Of a stretch of DNA of 64,000 nucleotides, positions 45,959 to 54,784 are shown piece after piece. The stretch is from contig NZ_JOFS01000010.1 of assembly GCF_000719285.1 (NCBI RefSeq), positions 186,001 to 250,000 of the forward strand. Reading direction: 5' to 3'. The translations under genes were made by a program, and so were the position numbers. A model generated the notes under the pieces. The model had not been told where the DNA came from, did not search any database, and was given only the letters and a program-made list of their open reading frames with translations. Position 1 is the first letter of the stretch; each line of letters begins with the position of its first letter. The DNA comes from Streptomyces bicolor. Its GTDB lineage: Bacteria > Actinomycetota > Actinomycetes > Streptomycetales > Streptomycetaceae.

Positions 45959-47404
45959 ATGCCCCGCCGACACATCCGAGTGACCGGCGCCCCCGAAGCC
46001 CCCCTCCGGGCCGCCCTCACCGCACTGCGCACCGAACTCGGCGTCTCCGGAAGCTTCCCGCCCGAGGTCCTGGCGGAGGCGGACCGGACCGCGAAGGCCC
46101 CGGTGCTCCCTCCCCACGACGCCACGGACATCCCCTTCTTCACCATCGACCCCCCGACCTCCACCGACCTCGACCAGGCCATGCACCTGTCCCGGCAGGG
46201 CACCGGCTACCGCGTCCGATACGCCATCGCGGACGTCGCCGCCTTCGTCGTACCGTCGGGCGCGCTCGACCGCGAGGCCCACCGGCGCGTGACCACCCTC
46301 TACTTCCCCGGCGAGCGGATCCCGCTCCACCCCGAGCTGCTCAGCGAAGGCGCGGCGAGCCTGCTCCCGGACCAGGACCGCCCGGCCGCCCTATGGACGA
46401 TCGACCTCGACGACGACGGCCGTACCCGCGCCGTCGACATCCGCCGCGCCCTCGTCCGCAGCCGGGCCAAGCTGGACTACGCGGCCGTACAGAGGCAGAT
46501 CGACACCGGGACCGCCGAGGAACCGCTGGCGCTGCTGAAGGAGATCGGGGAGCTGCGGGAAGGGCTGGAGGTGGCGCGGGGCGGGATCTCGCTCAGCGTG
46601 CCCGAGCAGGAGATCATCGAGCGCGATCACACGTACGAGCTGGCGTACCGGGCCCCGCATCCCGCCGACGGCTGGAACGCCCAGATCTCCCTCCTCACCG
46701 GCATGGCCGCCGCCGACCTGATGCTGTCCGCCGGCACCGGCATCCTGCGCACCCTCCCCGCCGCCCCCGACGGCGCGGTCGGCCGCCTGCGCCGTACCGC
46801 CCAGGCCCTGCACATCGACTGGCCGCACCACGTCTCGTACGCCTCACTGGTCCGCTCCCTCGACCCACACCGCCCGCACCACGCGGCCTTCCTCCAGGAG
46901 TGCACGACGCTGCTGCGGGGCGCGGGCTACACGGTGTTCCGCGACGGGGCGTTGCCGCCCATCACCACCCACTCGGCCGTCGCCGCCCCCTACGCCCACT
47001 GCACGGCGCCGCTGCGCCGCCTCGCCGACCGGTACGTCTCGGAGATCTGCCTGGCGGTCATCGCGGGCCGGTCGGTGCCCGACTGGGTGATGGAGGCCCT
47101 TGATGGGCTGCCCGCCCGGATGGCCGAGGGGACGCGGCGCGCGGGCAGGGTCGAGCGGGAGTGCGTCGACATCGTGGAGGCGGCGCTGCTGAAGGACCGG
47201 GTGGGGGAGGAGTTCGACGGTTGGGTGGTGGACGTGTCGGAGCGTCAACCGGCCGTGGGCGTGGTGCAGTTGGAGTCACCGGCGGTCATCGGCCGGGTCG
47301 AGGGCACGGACGGGCTGCCGTTGGGGGAGCGGCTGCGGGTTCGCCTTACGCAGTCGGATCCGGGGAATCCGGGAGCGGCGAAGGTGCGCTTCGAGCCTGT
47401 GTGA
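45959..47404 (+). CDS. RNB-domain ribonuclease (RNase II/R family)
   Basis: A 481-residue exoribonuclease. The catalytic acidic cluster is FFTIDPPTSTDLDQAMHL near residue 65, with YAHCTAPLRRLADRYV near 345. The C-terminus contains a small S1-like part (FDGWVVDVSERQPAVGVVQL). There are no cold-shock domains, so it is shorter than E. coli RNase II or R, which is common in actinomycetes. It degrades RNA 3' to 5' in the cytoplasm. ATG at 45959. Its 3' end overlaps the convergent membrane-protein gene by 59 bases. Confidence 0.92.
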   Translation: MPRRHIRVTGAPEAPLRAALTALRTELGVSGSFPPEVLAEADRTAKAPVLPPHDATDIPFFTIDPPTSTDLDQAMHLSRQGTGYRVRYAIADVAAFVVPSGALDREAHRRVTTLYFPGERIPLHPELLSEGAASLLPDQDRPAALWTIDLDDDGRTRAVDIRRALVRSRAKLDYAAVQRQIDTGTAEEPLALLKEIGELREGLEVARGGISLSVPEQEIIERDHTYELAYRAPHPADGWNAQISLLTGMAAADLMLSAGTGILRTLPAAPDGAVGRLRRTAQALHIDWPHHVSYASLVRSLDPHRPHHAAFLQECTTLLRGAGYTVFRDGALPPITTHSAVAAPYAHCTAPLRRLADRYVSEICLAVIAGRSVPDWVMEALDGLPARMAEGTRRAGRVERECVDIVEAALLKDRVGEEFDGWVVDVSERQPAVGVVQLESPAVIGRVEGTDGLPLGERLRVRLTQSDPGNPGAAKVRFEPV

Positions 47405-48005
47405 CTTCCTTTGTGTGCTTTGCGGGCTCTGCTTGCTTTGCGAGTCTGACGAGCTTTACGAGGCTGTCGGCGTCGTCGGCGTGGAAGCGCACGAGACGGA
47501 TGTCCTTGTGGCGGCCGAGGAAGGTGAAGTGGGCGACGGGCTCGGTGAGTTCGAGCGTCACGGTGGTCTGCGCGGCGATGGGGAGATTGAGTTCACCCTC
47601 GGCCCGTTCATGGGTATGGCGCAGCTCGCGGCGCACATGCGCGATCTTCTCCAGCGGTATGCGCAGATCGACGTGCGCGGCACGCCGGACGCGCAGGGAG
47701 TCGGCGGCGACGACATGCGGTCGTACGACGGAGGCGGCGTGCATCCCGATGATGATCAGGAGGGTGTACATGTCGAGCATGAACCACGCCCGTTGCACGG
47801 CGGGGTAGTTCCGCAGCAGCAGGGACATCATGATCGACTCGACGACGATCACGAACCCGAACCCCAACATCATCGTGGTCTGCCCGCGCGAGTACCCGAA
47901 GCCGGTGCTGCCGCCGCCGAGCCCGTGCCGGCGCCGGGCCACCCACAGCCCGATACTGGCGAGGAGCCGCAGCTCGTGCCGGAGGAGAACGACCATGGTC
48001 CGCAT
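47346..48005 (-). CDS. Membrane protein of unknown function
   Basis: A 219-residue protein. An N-terminal amphipathic part, VVLLRHELRLLASIGLWVAR, precedes two helices (MMLGFGFVIVVESIMMSLLL and MLDMYTLLIIIGMHAASVV). A soluble C-terminal ~100 residues with beta-rich pattern follows (VTLELTEPVAHFTFLGRHKD). Its ATG overlaps the MerR stop (TGATG), so it is co-transcribed with that regulator and may be its target. Confidence 0.72.
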   Translation of the reverse strand: MRTMVVLLRHELRLLASIGLWVARRRHGLGGGSTGFGYSRGQTTMMLGFGFVIVVESIMMSLLLRNYPAVQRAWFMLDMYTLLIIIGMHAASVVRPHVVAADSLRVRRAAHVDLRIPLEKIAHVRRELRHTHERAEGELNLPIAAQTTVTLELTEPVAHFTFLGRHKDIRLVRFHADDADSLVKLVRLAKQAEPAKHTKEVTQARSAPSPLPDSPDPTA

Positions 48006-48769
48006 CAAGGCCCGTCTCCTTCGGTCTCAGTGAGCATGTGCAAGGTGCGGCGGATGGCCTCCGCCTGGGCCGGGGCGAAGTCGGCGTAGAAGGCGCGCAG
48101 GAAGCTGTTGTCAGGGTCGACTTCCATCGGCTCCGGGAGGAGGTCGCGGGGCAGGCAGTCGGCGAGGGCGCGGGCCGCGTCGTCGACACGCGGGTCGGTG
48201 GGGTCGGCGTCGGCTAGCGCGTCGAGCAGGGCGTAGGCGGCGAGGGCCCGCTCCTGCCCGCCCGGTCGGGCGAGCGCACCCCCGAGGGCGCCCATGAGCT
48301 GGTCCCGCCCCTCGGGATCGGCGGTGGCCTCAATGAGCGCGAGCATCTCGCGGTCCTTGGCGGCCATGGGGGAGTCGGAGACATGAGCCATGTCCCGGAA
48401 GAGCGCGGCGAGTTGCGGCGACACAGGCCCCTCGGCCGGCAGCCCGCCCTCCGTCTCCAGCAAGGCCCGCAGCCGCGCCCGCCGCTCCCGGATGGCGTCC
48501 TCCTGCCGAGCAAGATCCTGATCAAGTTCTGTCAACACCTCGACAAGATCCTTCCCGGCATCCTCGGCCAGCACGTCCCGCACCTCCGCGAGCCCCAGCC
48601 CCAACTCGGTCAGCCGCCGGATCCGCGCCAGCACGACGGCATGCCGCAACGTGTACTCCCGGTACCCGTTCGGCCGCCGCTCCGGCTCGGGCAGCAGCCC
48701 CTGATGGTGGTAGTGCCGCACCGTGCGCGTGGTGACGCCGACGGCGGCGGCGAGTTCTCCGATCCGCAT
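48005..48769 (-). CDS. MerR-family transcriptional regulator
   Basis: A 254-residue MerR protein with the winged helix MRIGELAAAVGVTTRTVRHY, then HHQGLLPEPERRPNGYREYT, the dimerisation helix DLVEVLTELDQDLARQEDAI and a longer C-terminal domain (DREMLALIEATADPEGRDQL) resembling ligand-binding TipAS-like regions. It controls transcription by distorting a promoter spacer. It is followed by the overlapping membrane-protein gene. Confidence 0.9.
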   Translation of the reverse strand: MRIGELAAAVGVTTRTVRHYHHQGLLPEPERRPNGYREYTLRHAVVLARIRRLTELGLGLAEVRDVLAEDAGKDLVEVLTELDQDLARQEDAIRERRARLRALLETEGGLPAEGPVSPQLAALFRDMAHVSDSPMAAKDREMLALIEATADPEGRDQLMGALGGALARPGGQERALAAYALLDALADADPTDPRVDDAARALADCLPRDLLPEPMEVDPDNSFLRAFYADFAPAQAEAIRRTLHMLTETEGDGP

Positions 48770-48882
48770 GGGATCAGTAGAAACGTTGACGTTGCGGCGG
48801 GGTCAAGGGGACGCCACCGGCGGACTCCCGTACAGGTGACCTGCCGCTGTTCGGCTCCGGCGAGCCGTTGGCAGGGCGTTCC

Positions 48883-49467
48883 ATGGGCGCCATGGGACAG
48901 GATCCGATCACGCAGAAGCTTCTGCTGGACTGGTTTGTCGACCTGAACACCCCCGAGGGGCTCCGGGCGGAGCTCATCGAGGGGGAACTCGTGGTGACCC
49001 CGGTGCCGGACGGGCACCACGAGCACTGCATCAGCCGGATCGTGGGTGAGATGTACCGGCGATCCCCGACCGACATCCAGTTCTCCGGAAACAAGGGGCT
49101 GAAGCTGAAGTGCGCGGACGGCTACCCGCAGGACCATGTGATTCCAGACGGCACCTTCGCCCTCAAGGAGCTGCGCCTCTTCCGAGGGGCTGAGCCCTGG
49201 ATGCCGTGCGACGGAGTGTCCATGGTGCTTGAGGTGACGTCCTCGGAGCCCTCGAAGCCGCGGGTCGACCGTGAGATCAAACGCCGCTGCTACGCCCGTG
49301 GCGGTATCCCGCTCTACCTCCTCGTCGACCGTGAAACCTCGTGGACCACGCTGTTCAGTGACCCGACGACGGCCGACTACCGGGAGCTCCGTGCCGTGGC
49401 CTTCGGCAAACCTCTCCCCCTCCCAGAACCGTTCGCCTTCGACCTGGACACGTCGGACTTTCTCTGA
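48883..49467 (+). CDS. Uma2-family (DUF820) putative endonuclease
   Basis: A 194-residue PD-(D/E)xK-fold protein of the Uma2 family: AELIEGELVVTPVPDGHHE, the aspartate in HVIPDGTFAL, and LEVTSSEPSKPRVDREIKRR with YARGGIPLYLLVDRE, the E-x-K-like core. Such genes are abundant in Streptomyces, and their role (nuclease, possibly defence or mobile-element related) is unproven. The ATG at 48883 or 48892 starts it. Confidence 0.85.
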   Translation: MGAMGQDPITQKLLLDWFVDLNTPEGLRAELIEGELVVTPVPDGHHEHCISRIVGEMYRRSPTDIQFSGNKGLKLKCADGYPQDHVIPDGTFALKELRLFRGAEPWMPCDGVSMVLEVTSSEPSKPRVDREIKRRCYARGGIPLYLLVDRETSWTTLFSDPTTADYRELRAVAFGKPLPLPEPFAFDLDTSDFL

Positions 49468-49512
49468 AGCTCCCGGCGTTGCACCCTCAGGAGGAGCGAA
49501 GGGGCGTGCGCG

Positions 49513-50340
49513 GTGAGGGAACAGGCGCTGTGGACCAGGGCCCGGCTGGGCCGGGGCGGCCCTACTGTCGACCTCCTGACCGCCCGCTTCAACAGGCACG
49601 TGTACGCCCCGCACGCCCACGACGAGATCACGATCGGCGTGTGCGTAGGGGGCAGCGAGGTCATCGACTATCGGGGCGGTCGCATCCGCCCCGGACCGGG
49701 CTCCATCGTCGTACTGGCGCCGGGAGAGATGCACACAGGCGGCCCTGCGGCCTCCGAGGGCGGCTACGCCTATCGAGCCCTGTACGCCGAAACGTCGCTG
49801 CTGACGGACGGCACCCCGGGCACAGCCGTCCCGCACTTCCGCGACCCCCTCCTCGACGACCCCCAACTGGCCACGGCCCTGCGCATCACGCACACCGAAC
49901 TCGCCGCCTGCCCCGACCCCCTGGAAGCCGAGTCCCGCATCCCCTGGCTCCTGACGGCCCTGGCCCACCGCCACTCCACGGCCCGCGCGACGAGCGACAC
50001 GGTCAAGGGCGCCGACCACATAGCGCGAACGGTCCGCGACCGCCTCGCCGACGAACTCACGTCCCCACCCTCCCTCGCGGCCCTGGCCACAGATCTGGGC
50101 CTCTCCCGCTACCAACTCCTACGAGCCTTCCGTACGACGATGGGAATCCCGCCATATGCCTGGCTGGCCCAACACCGGGTAACCAGGGCCCGCACCCTCC
50201 TGGAATCCGGCCTACGCCCGGCCGAGGTCGCGGGAATGGTCGGCTTCGCGGACCAGGCACACCTCACCCGCTGGTTCCGCCGCGTGCTCGGCGTGACCCC
50301 GGCGGCGTACCGCAACAGCGTTCAAGACGCGGGAGTGTGA
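49513..50340 (+). CDS. AraC-family transcriptional regulator
   Basis: A 275-residue regulator. The cupin-like AraC_binding domain (YAPHAHDEITIGVCVGGSEV, LAPGEMHTGGPAASEG) is followed by an AraC HTH (SLAALATDLGLSRYQLLRAF and AEVAGMVGFADQAHLTRWFR). It probably controls the adjacent EamA exporter, which starts 19 bases after its stop. The GTG at 49513 lies 11 bases after AGGAGGAGCG. Confidence 0.9.
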   Translation: MREQALWTRARLGRGGPTVDLLTARFNRHVYAPHAHDEITIGVCVGGSEVIDYRGGRIRPGPGSIVVLAPGEMHTGGPAASEGGYAYRALYAETSLLTDGTPGTAVPHFRDPLLDDPQLATALRITHTELAACPDPLEAESRIPWLLTALAHRHSTARATSDTVKGADHIARTVRDRLADELTSPPSLAALATDLGLSRYQLLRAFRTTMGIPPYAWLAQHRVTRARTLLESGLRPAEVAGMVGFADQAHLTRWFRRVLGVTPAAYRNSVQDAGV

Positions 50341-50359
50341 GAGGGCCGAAACTCGCCGC

Positions 50360-51277
50360 ATGACTGCACGCGGCTGGTTCCTGTTCGCCCTGATGGGCGT
50401 GGTGTGGGGCATCCCGTACCTGATGATCAAGGTGGCGGTGGAGGAGATCTCCCCGTCGGGCGTGGTGTTCACGCGCTGCGCGCTGGCAGCTGCCCTGCTG
50501 CTCCCCTTCGCGATCCGCCAGGGCGGACTGACCCGGACGATACGACGCCACTGGCGCCCGATGCTGGCCTTCGCGTGCATAGAGATCATCGGCCCCTGGT
50601 GGACCCTGACCGACGCGGAACGCCACCTCTCCAGCTCGACGGCGGGCCTGCTGATCGCGGGCGTCCCGATAGTCGGCGTTGCTCTGTCCCGCGTCTTCGG
50701 GCACGCCGAGCACCTGGGCATCCGCCGCCTGACCGGCCTGTGCCTGGGCCTGGCCGGCGTAGCGACGCTCACGGTCCCGCACCTGACGGGCGGCGACGCC
50801 CGCTCACTGGCGGAGGTGCTGCTGACGGTACTGGGCTATGCGACGGCCCCGCTGATCGCGGCGCGCTGGCTGAGGGATGTACCCTCCCTCCACCTGACGG
50901 CGGCCTGCCTGACCTTGGCGGCACTGGTATACGCACCGGCGGCCGCGCTGACCTGGCCTTCTGCTGTGCCGTCGGCCGAGGCTTTGACGGCGCTGGCGGC
51001 CTTGGGCGTGATCTGCACGGCGGTCGCTTTCGTGGCATTCCTGGAGCTGATCAAGGAAGTGGGGCCCACGCGGGCGACGGTCTTCACGTACGTCAACCCT
51101 GCGGTAGCGGTGGCGGCGGGAGCACTCTTCCTGGATGAACCCCTGACGGCAGGCGTCCTGGCCGCGTTCGCCCTGATCCTCGCCGGATCAGTCCTGGCGA
51201 CGGCCGCCCCTCGCAGGCCGGTAACATGGTCGACACGGCAGACGAGCCGGGCGGACGGCCGCGTGGAGTCCCCTTGA
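50360..51277 (+). CDS. EamA-family (DMT superfamily) transporter
   Basis: A 305-residue, ten-helix transporter made of two EamA repeats (GWFLFALMGVVWGIPYLMIK and, in the second half, GPTRATVFTYVNPAVAVAAG). It exports amino acids or other metabolites. It is co-oriented with and closely follows the AraC regulator. The last ~13 codons (TSRADGRVESP) run into the 5' end of rnpB, and the rnpB promoter must lie inside this reading frame. Confidence 0.9.
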   Translation: MTARGWFLFALMGVVWGIPYLMIKVAVEEISPSGVVFTRCALAAALLLPFAIRQGGLTRTIRRHWRPMLAFACIEIIGPWWTLTDAERHLSSSTAGLLIAGVPIVGVALSRVFGHAEHLGIRRLTGLCLGLAGVATLTVPHLTGGDARSLAEVLLTVLGYATAPLIAARWLRDVPSLHLTAACLTLAALVYAPAAALTWPSAVPSAEALTALAALGVICTAVAFVAFLELIKEVGPTRATVFTYVNPAVAVAAGALFLDEPLTAGVLAAFALILAGSVLATAAPRRPVTWSTRQTSRADGRVESP

Positions 51278-51662
51278 CGGGGGCTTCCCGAGGAACGTCC
51301 GGGCTCCACAGGGCAGGGTGGTGGCTAACGGCCACCCGGGGTGACCCGCGGGACAGTGCCACAGAAAGCAAACCGCCCAGCGCTTCGGTGCTGGGTAAGG
51401 GTGAAACGGTGGTGTAAGAGACCACCAGCGCTTGAGGTGACTCAGGCGGCTAGGTAAACCCCACCCGGAGCAAGGTCAAGAGGGGCCGCCTTCTCGAAAG
51501 AGGTGGTGGCCCTGCGCGGACGTTCGAGGGCTGCCCGCCCGAGTCCGCGGGTAGACCGCAGGAGGCCGGCGGCAACGCCGGTCCTAGATGGATGGCCGTC
51601 GCCCAGGGCCCCGCGAGGAACCCTGGGAACAGAACCCGGCGTACAGCCCGACTCGTCTGCCG
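51237..51662 (+). ncRNA. rnpB: RNase P RNA (bacterial class A)
   Basis: This is the catalytic RNA of RNase P, which matures tRNA 5' ends. Helix P1 forms between GCAGACGAGCCGGG (from 51238) and CCCGACTCGTCTGC (to 51660). The CR I core, AACGTCCGGGCTCCACAGGG, is followed by GGTGGTGGCTAACGGCCACC and the conserved GGACAGTGCCACAGAAAGC (CR II/III). CR V is AGATGGATGGCCGTC followed by ACAGAACCCGGCGTACAG. A -10-like TAACAT at 51222 would place transcription start near 51235. The first ~40 bases overlap the 3' end of the EamA gene. Confidence 0.96.
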
Positions 51663-52085
51663 CTGAGGGGTTCTGGCCACGAATATGCCGGTCAGAGACC
51701 CTTTCCCCTCGGGTTGGTGGCTGGGACAAACCCCGCTCCGTACCGGTTCGAACGGGGTCGCGCGGCTACGTATGCAGCCATGGGGCGCGGGGTAGGAGAT
51801 TGGCGGCTTCGGTGCCTGACCTGCGGCAAGCGGCCTCTGCCTGGGGTATCCGGGCGTCCCGCCGTGATGGCTGAGCAGTCTGCGAAGCCCTGGCTAGCTT
51901 GTACCCCTTCGACAGTCCTGCTTAAAGGTTGTCCCTAGAGGTAGCGGCACCGGCCGCTCAGGTAGCGCGAATCTCGCCGCCCGGGACGCTGTAACGGCAT
52001 AACACCAGCCCCGTTCACTGGCTACGCGTTAGCCCGGGCGTCGACGAAGGCACGAGTGACGCTGCGGCTGCTTGACGATTACCGA
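51663..52085. other. Non-coding stretch downstream of rnpB
   Basis: About 420 bases with no convincing reading frame. A TTCGAA-containing segment near 51751 resembles a tRNA T-loop but its flanks do not pair, so no tRNA is called. This marks the transition from core to the accessory island. Confidence 0.4.
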
Positions 52086-52599
52086 ATGTCCCAGTTCCCC
52101 CCAAAAAAGGGGTATGCGTGGACCATCGTCGTTGCTGTCTCGGGGACCATTCTCGGAGCAATCGTCGCTGGTGCCATCCAGCACCAGACGGCTCGCGCAG
52201 AGCGTGTCCAGGACCGCGCGGAGACGCTGCGGCGCGAGCAATTCGATGCCTTGCTGCGCTGGCCGCCTGTGCGATGCGACTGAGCACCGTCGCGTCCTGT
52301 GCGCGCAGCAAGACTTGCAACGCCATGGTCATAGGCCAGATCCGGAGTATCTGGCCGCCCTGAAAGCGGAGAGGTACGCGCCCTGGTCGGCCGCGACAGC
52401 TCAACTCGTCCGGTTGCAGTTACCCATCCTCGACCCAGCCGTGAGGCAGGCAGCCGCCGACCTGCTGACCTCTATATACAGCCTCCGAGGCCTGACTGAC
52501 GCCGACGATATCGAGGCCCTCCGCCGAGCAGCCGTGGCCGCACACGACAGCTTCGTGGGCGCCGCCGCCGACTACCTCAACCATTCGCGAGGCCTCTGA
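52086..52599 (+). pseudogene. Degraded small membrane-anchored protein
   Basis: The first frame gives MSQFPPKKGYAWTIVVAVSG with TILGAIVAGAIQHQTARAER, a single-helix anchored start. Around 52245 the frame is lost and a matching continuation appears in other frames (LAALAACAMRLSTVA, then PEYLAALKAERYAPWSAATA through SFVGAAADYLNHSRGL to 52599). At least two frameshifts separate the parts. It resembles the one-helix hypothetical proteins common next to Streptomyces mobile regions. No function assigned. Confidence 0.6.
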
Positions 52600-53090
52600 C
52601 GCTGGCATTCGCACTGCCCATGCAGTGGATCAGGCGTGCACGCGGAAGCCGGTGGACGGCGAGGCTGGAAGCCTCGGGTGTACTCGAAAGTATCGTCCGT
52701 AGTGTCCCCCTGCGAAGCGGCCTCATCTCGGCCTTCGCGCTGCCCGGCTTGCCACCCAGTGCAGTCTCATGGCGTCCACGATCAGGGGAGACTTCAGGGT
52801 TACGTCCTCACCCGACAGCGAGGACACCATGACAGACCAGTTTGACGCGGCTCTGCCGCACGCCAGCCATCGTGAGCGATGGTGTGGTGAGGAATTCGCC
52901 GTGCTCGCGATAACGGAACACGATCACACGTAGCAGGTCGCACTCAGATGCGGCAGATGTTTTCAACCAGCAGAGAGTCACCCGTTGGGTTGGGGTGAGT
53001 AACGAGTCCTTGCAACAGCATGGGTGCGTGTACGTTGTCAACATACTCTATTTATTGATGGGGCCATGAGGCCCGTGTACGGTGGCGCGC
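52600..53090. other. Gene-free boundary of the defence island
   Basis: Nearly 500 bases with lower GC and no supported gene. A 34-codon ORF near 52829 (MTDQFDAALPHASHRERWCG) is too short to judge. The last part, 53030-53060, is unusually AT-rich with TTGTCA and TATTTAT-like elements just before the methylase gene, and likely contains its promoter. Confidence 0.45.
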
Positions 53091-54752
53091 ATGGCAGACC
53101 ATCCCGCTCCGCCAGTCGGCGGACCGCTTGTCACCGGCTCTGAGATCGCTCGGCTTGTGGGCGTCACGCGTGCTGCGGTCTCCAACTGGAGGCGCCGGTA
53201 CGAGGATTTCCCCGCGCCCGCAGGTGGCGGCGCGAACAGTCCGTTGTTCGACCTTGCCGCGGTGCAGGCATGGCTGGACAAGCAGCGCAAGGGCCAGGAT
53301 GTCTCGGCGGAGGTGCAGCTGTGGCAGGCCCTACGAGCGGCCTACGGTGACGACATGATCGGCGGGCTCGCCGACGTGGCCCAGCTGTTCGCCGGTGCCG
53401 AGGACGAGGCCCCGGAAGGTCTGCCGACAGATGCCATCCGACTGGCGCGGCAACTCGGCGACGGTGGATCACCCGGCGACGTGGTGAGCGCGCTTACCGA
53501 GCGCTTCACCGACTCGGTGCGCCGGGCCGGGTCCGACCAGGTCACCTCACCCCGCATTGTCAACGCGGTGCGGCACTTCGCCGGCGAGGTACGCAGCGAC
53601 GCGACCCTCTTCGATCCGGCTTGTGGCATCGGAACGCTGCTGTTGGCTGTGGGGCCCGAGGTCGGCCCCCAGCGGTGTGGTCAGGAGGTCGACACCCGCA
53701 GTGCTCGATTTGGGCAGTTGCGGGCCGATCTCACTGGACGCACCGGCATCGACATCCGCACCGGAGATTCCTTGCGCGACGACCACTGGCCCAACCTCAA
53801 GGCCGATCTCGTCGTCTGCGATCCGCCCGTCGGCGCCATGGACTGGGGCCGCGAGGATCTGCTGCTCGACCCTCGGTGGGAACTCGGCACACCGTCACGT
53901 GCCGAAGGTGAACTTGCCTGGCTGCAACACGCTTACGCACACACCGCGCCGGGTGGGCGCGTCCTCATGGTCATGCCTGCTTCGGTCGCCTACCGCAAGG
54001 CCGGTCGCCGTATCAGGGCCGAGCTCGTGCGGCGCGGCCTCCTCACGGACATCATCGCCCTCCCACCGGGAAGCGCTGTGTCGCACGCGCTCCCCGTGCA
54101 CCTCTGGCATCTGCGCCGCCCGCAATCCCCCGACGATGCCGTCGCCAGGGTGCGCATGATCGACCTGACGGCGAACGATCCCGACGGCCCGTTGGAGCCA
54201 GGGCCCGACCAGACGGCTGACGTACCCCTGATCGAACTCCTCGACGACACCGTGGACCTGACTCCCGGCCGTCATGTCGAGGAGTCCCACCGCGACTACG
54301 CGACCGAGTACCGGGCGCTGCGGCAGGAGATGGCCGAACAGGTGAGTCTGCTGGCCGACCTGCTGCCGACCTTGACGGGAGGCGACGGCCCCAGCGCTCT
54401 GGACGGGCCGTCCGTCAGCGTTGCCGACCTCGCGCGGGCCGGGCTGGTCGAGTACGGCGATCCGGAGCCGGTGTCGGTGAGCGAACAACTCGACACCGAC
54501 TACCTCCAGGGCTTCCTGCGCAGCGCGGCGAACACCCGTCGCTCCACCAGCGCCAGCGGCACCTACCGGCTCGACGGCAAGGGTGCTCGCATCCCGCAGA
54601 TGGACATCGCCGAGCAGCGTCGATACGGGGCAGCATTCCGCGCACTGCAGGAGTTCGAGGAGCGGGTGCGGAGAGTGACCGAACTCGGTAGGCAGGCATC
54701 GGCGCTGGCACGGGACGGGCTCGGCAACGGGGCTCTCGCGCCAGGAGATTGA
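53091..54752 (+). CDS. N-6 DNA methylase with N-terminal HTH
   Basis: A 553-residue protein. Residues ~15-55 form a helix-turn-helix (TGSEIARLVGVTRAAVSNWR). The HsdM-like methylase core has LFDPACGIGTLLLAVGPEVG (SAM motif I, about residue 173) and VVCDPPVGAMDWG (motif IV, DPPV in place of NPPY/F, about 243). The C-terminal ~150 residues (DTDYLQGFLRSAANTRRSTS and a coiled end) look like a half-specificity or interaction region. It would methylate adenine N6. No HsdS or HsdR is adjacent; it converges on the McrBC-helicase operon. ATG 53091 is preferred over GTG 53082. Confidence 0.88.
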   Translation: MADHPAPPVGGPLVTGSEIARLVGVTRAAVSNWRRRYEDFPAPAGGGANSPLFDLAAVQAWLDKQRKGQDVSAEVQLWQALRAAYGDDMIGGLADVAQLFAGAEDEAPEGLPTDAIRLARQLGDGGSPGDVVSALTERFTDSVRRAGSDQVTSPRIVNAVRHFAGEVRSDATLFDPACGIGTLLLAVGPEVGPQRCGQEVDTRSARFGQLRADLTGRTGIDIRTGDSLRDDHWPNLKADLVVCDPPVGAMDWGREDLLLDPRWELGTPSRAEGELAWLQHAYAHTAPGGRVLMVMPASVAYRKAGRRIRAELVRRGLLTDIIALPPGSAVSHALPVHLWHLRRPQSPDDAVARVRMIDLTANDPDGPLEPGPDQTADVPLIELLDDTVDLTPGRHVEESHRDYATEYRALRQEMAEQVSLLADLLPTLTGGDGPSALDGPSVSVADLARAGLVEYGDPEPVSVSEQLDTDYLQGFLRSAANTRRSTSASGTYRLDGKGARIPQMDIAEQRRYGAAFRALQEFEERVRRVTELGRQASALARDGLGNGALAPGD

Positions 54753-54784
54753 CGGGCAGCCACATCACAAGAAAGAGCTGTACG

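Noticed and set aside
51740..51775. tRNA-like T-loop (GGTTCGAACGGGG) downstream of rnpB
   Set aside because: The flanking bases do not form a T stem, and no anticodon or acceptor arm could be found at the right distance.
52829..52933. Short ORF MTDQFDAALPHASHRERWCG before the methylase
   Set aside because: Only 34 codons, no ribosome site, no family resemblance; could be a remnant but cannot be supported.
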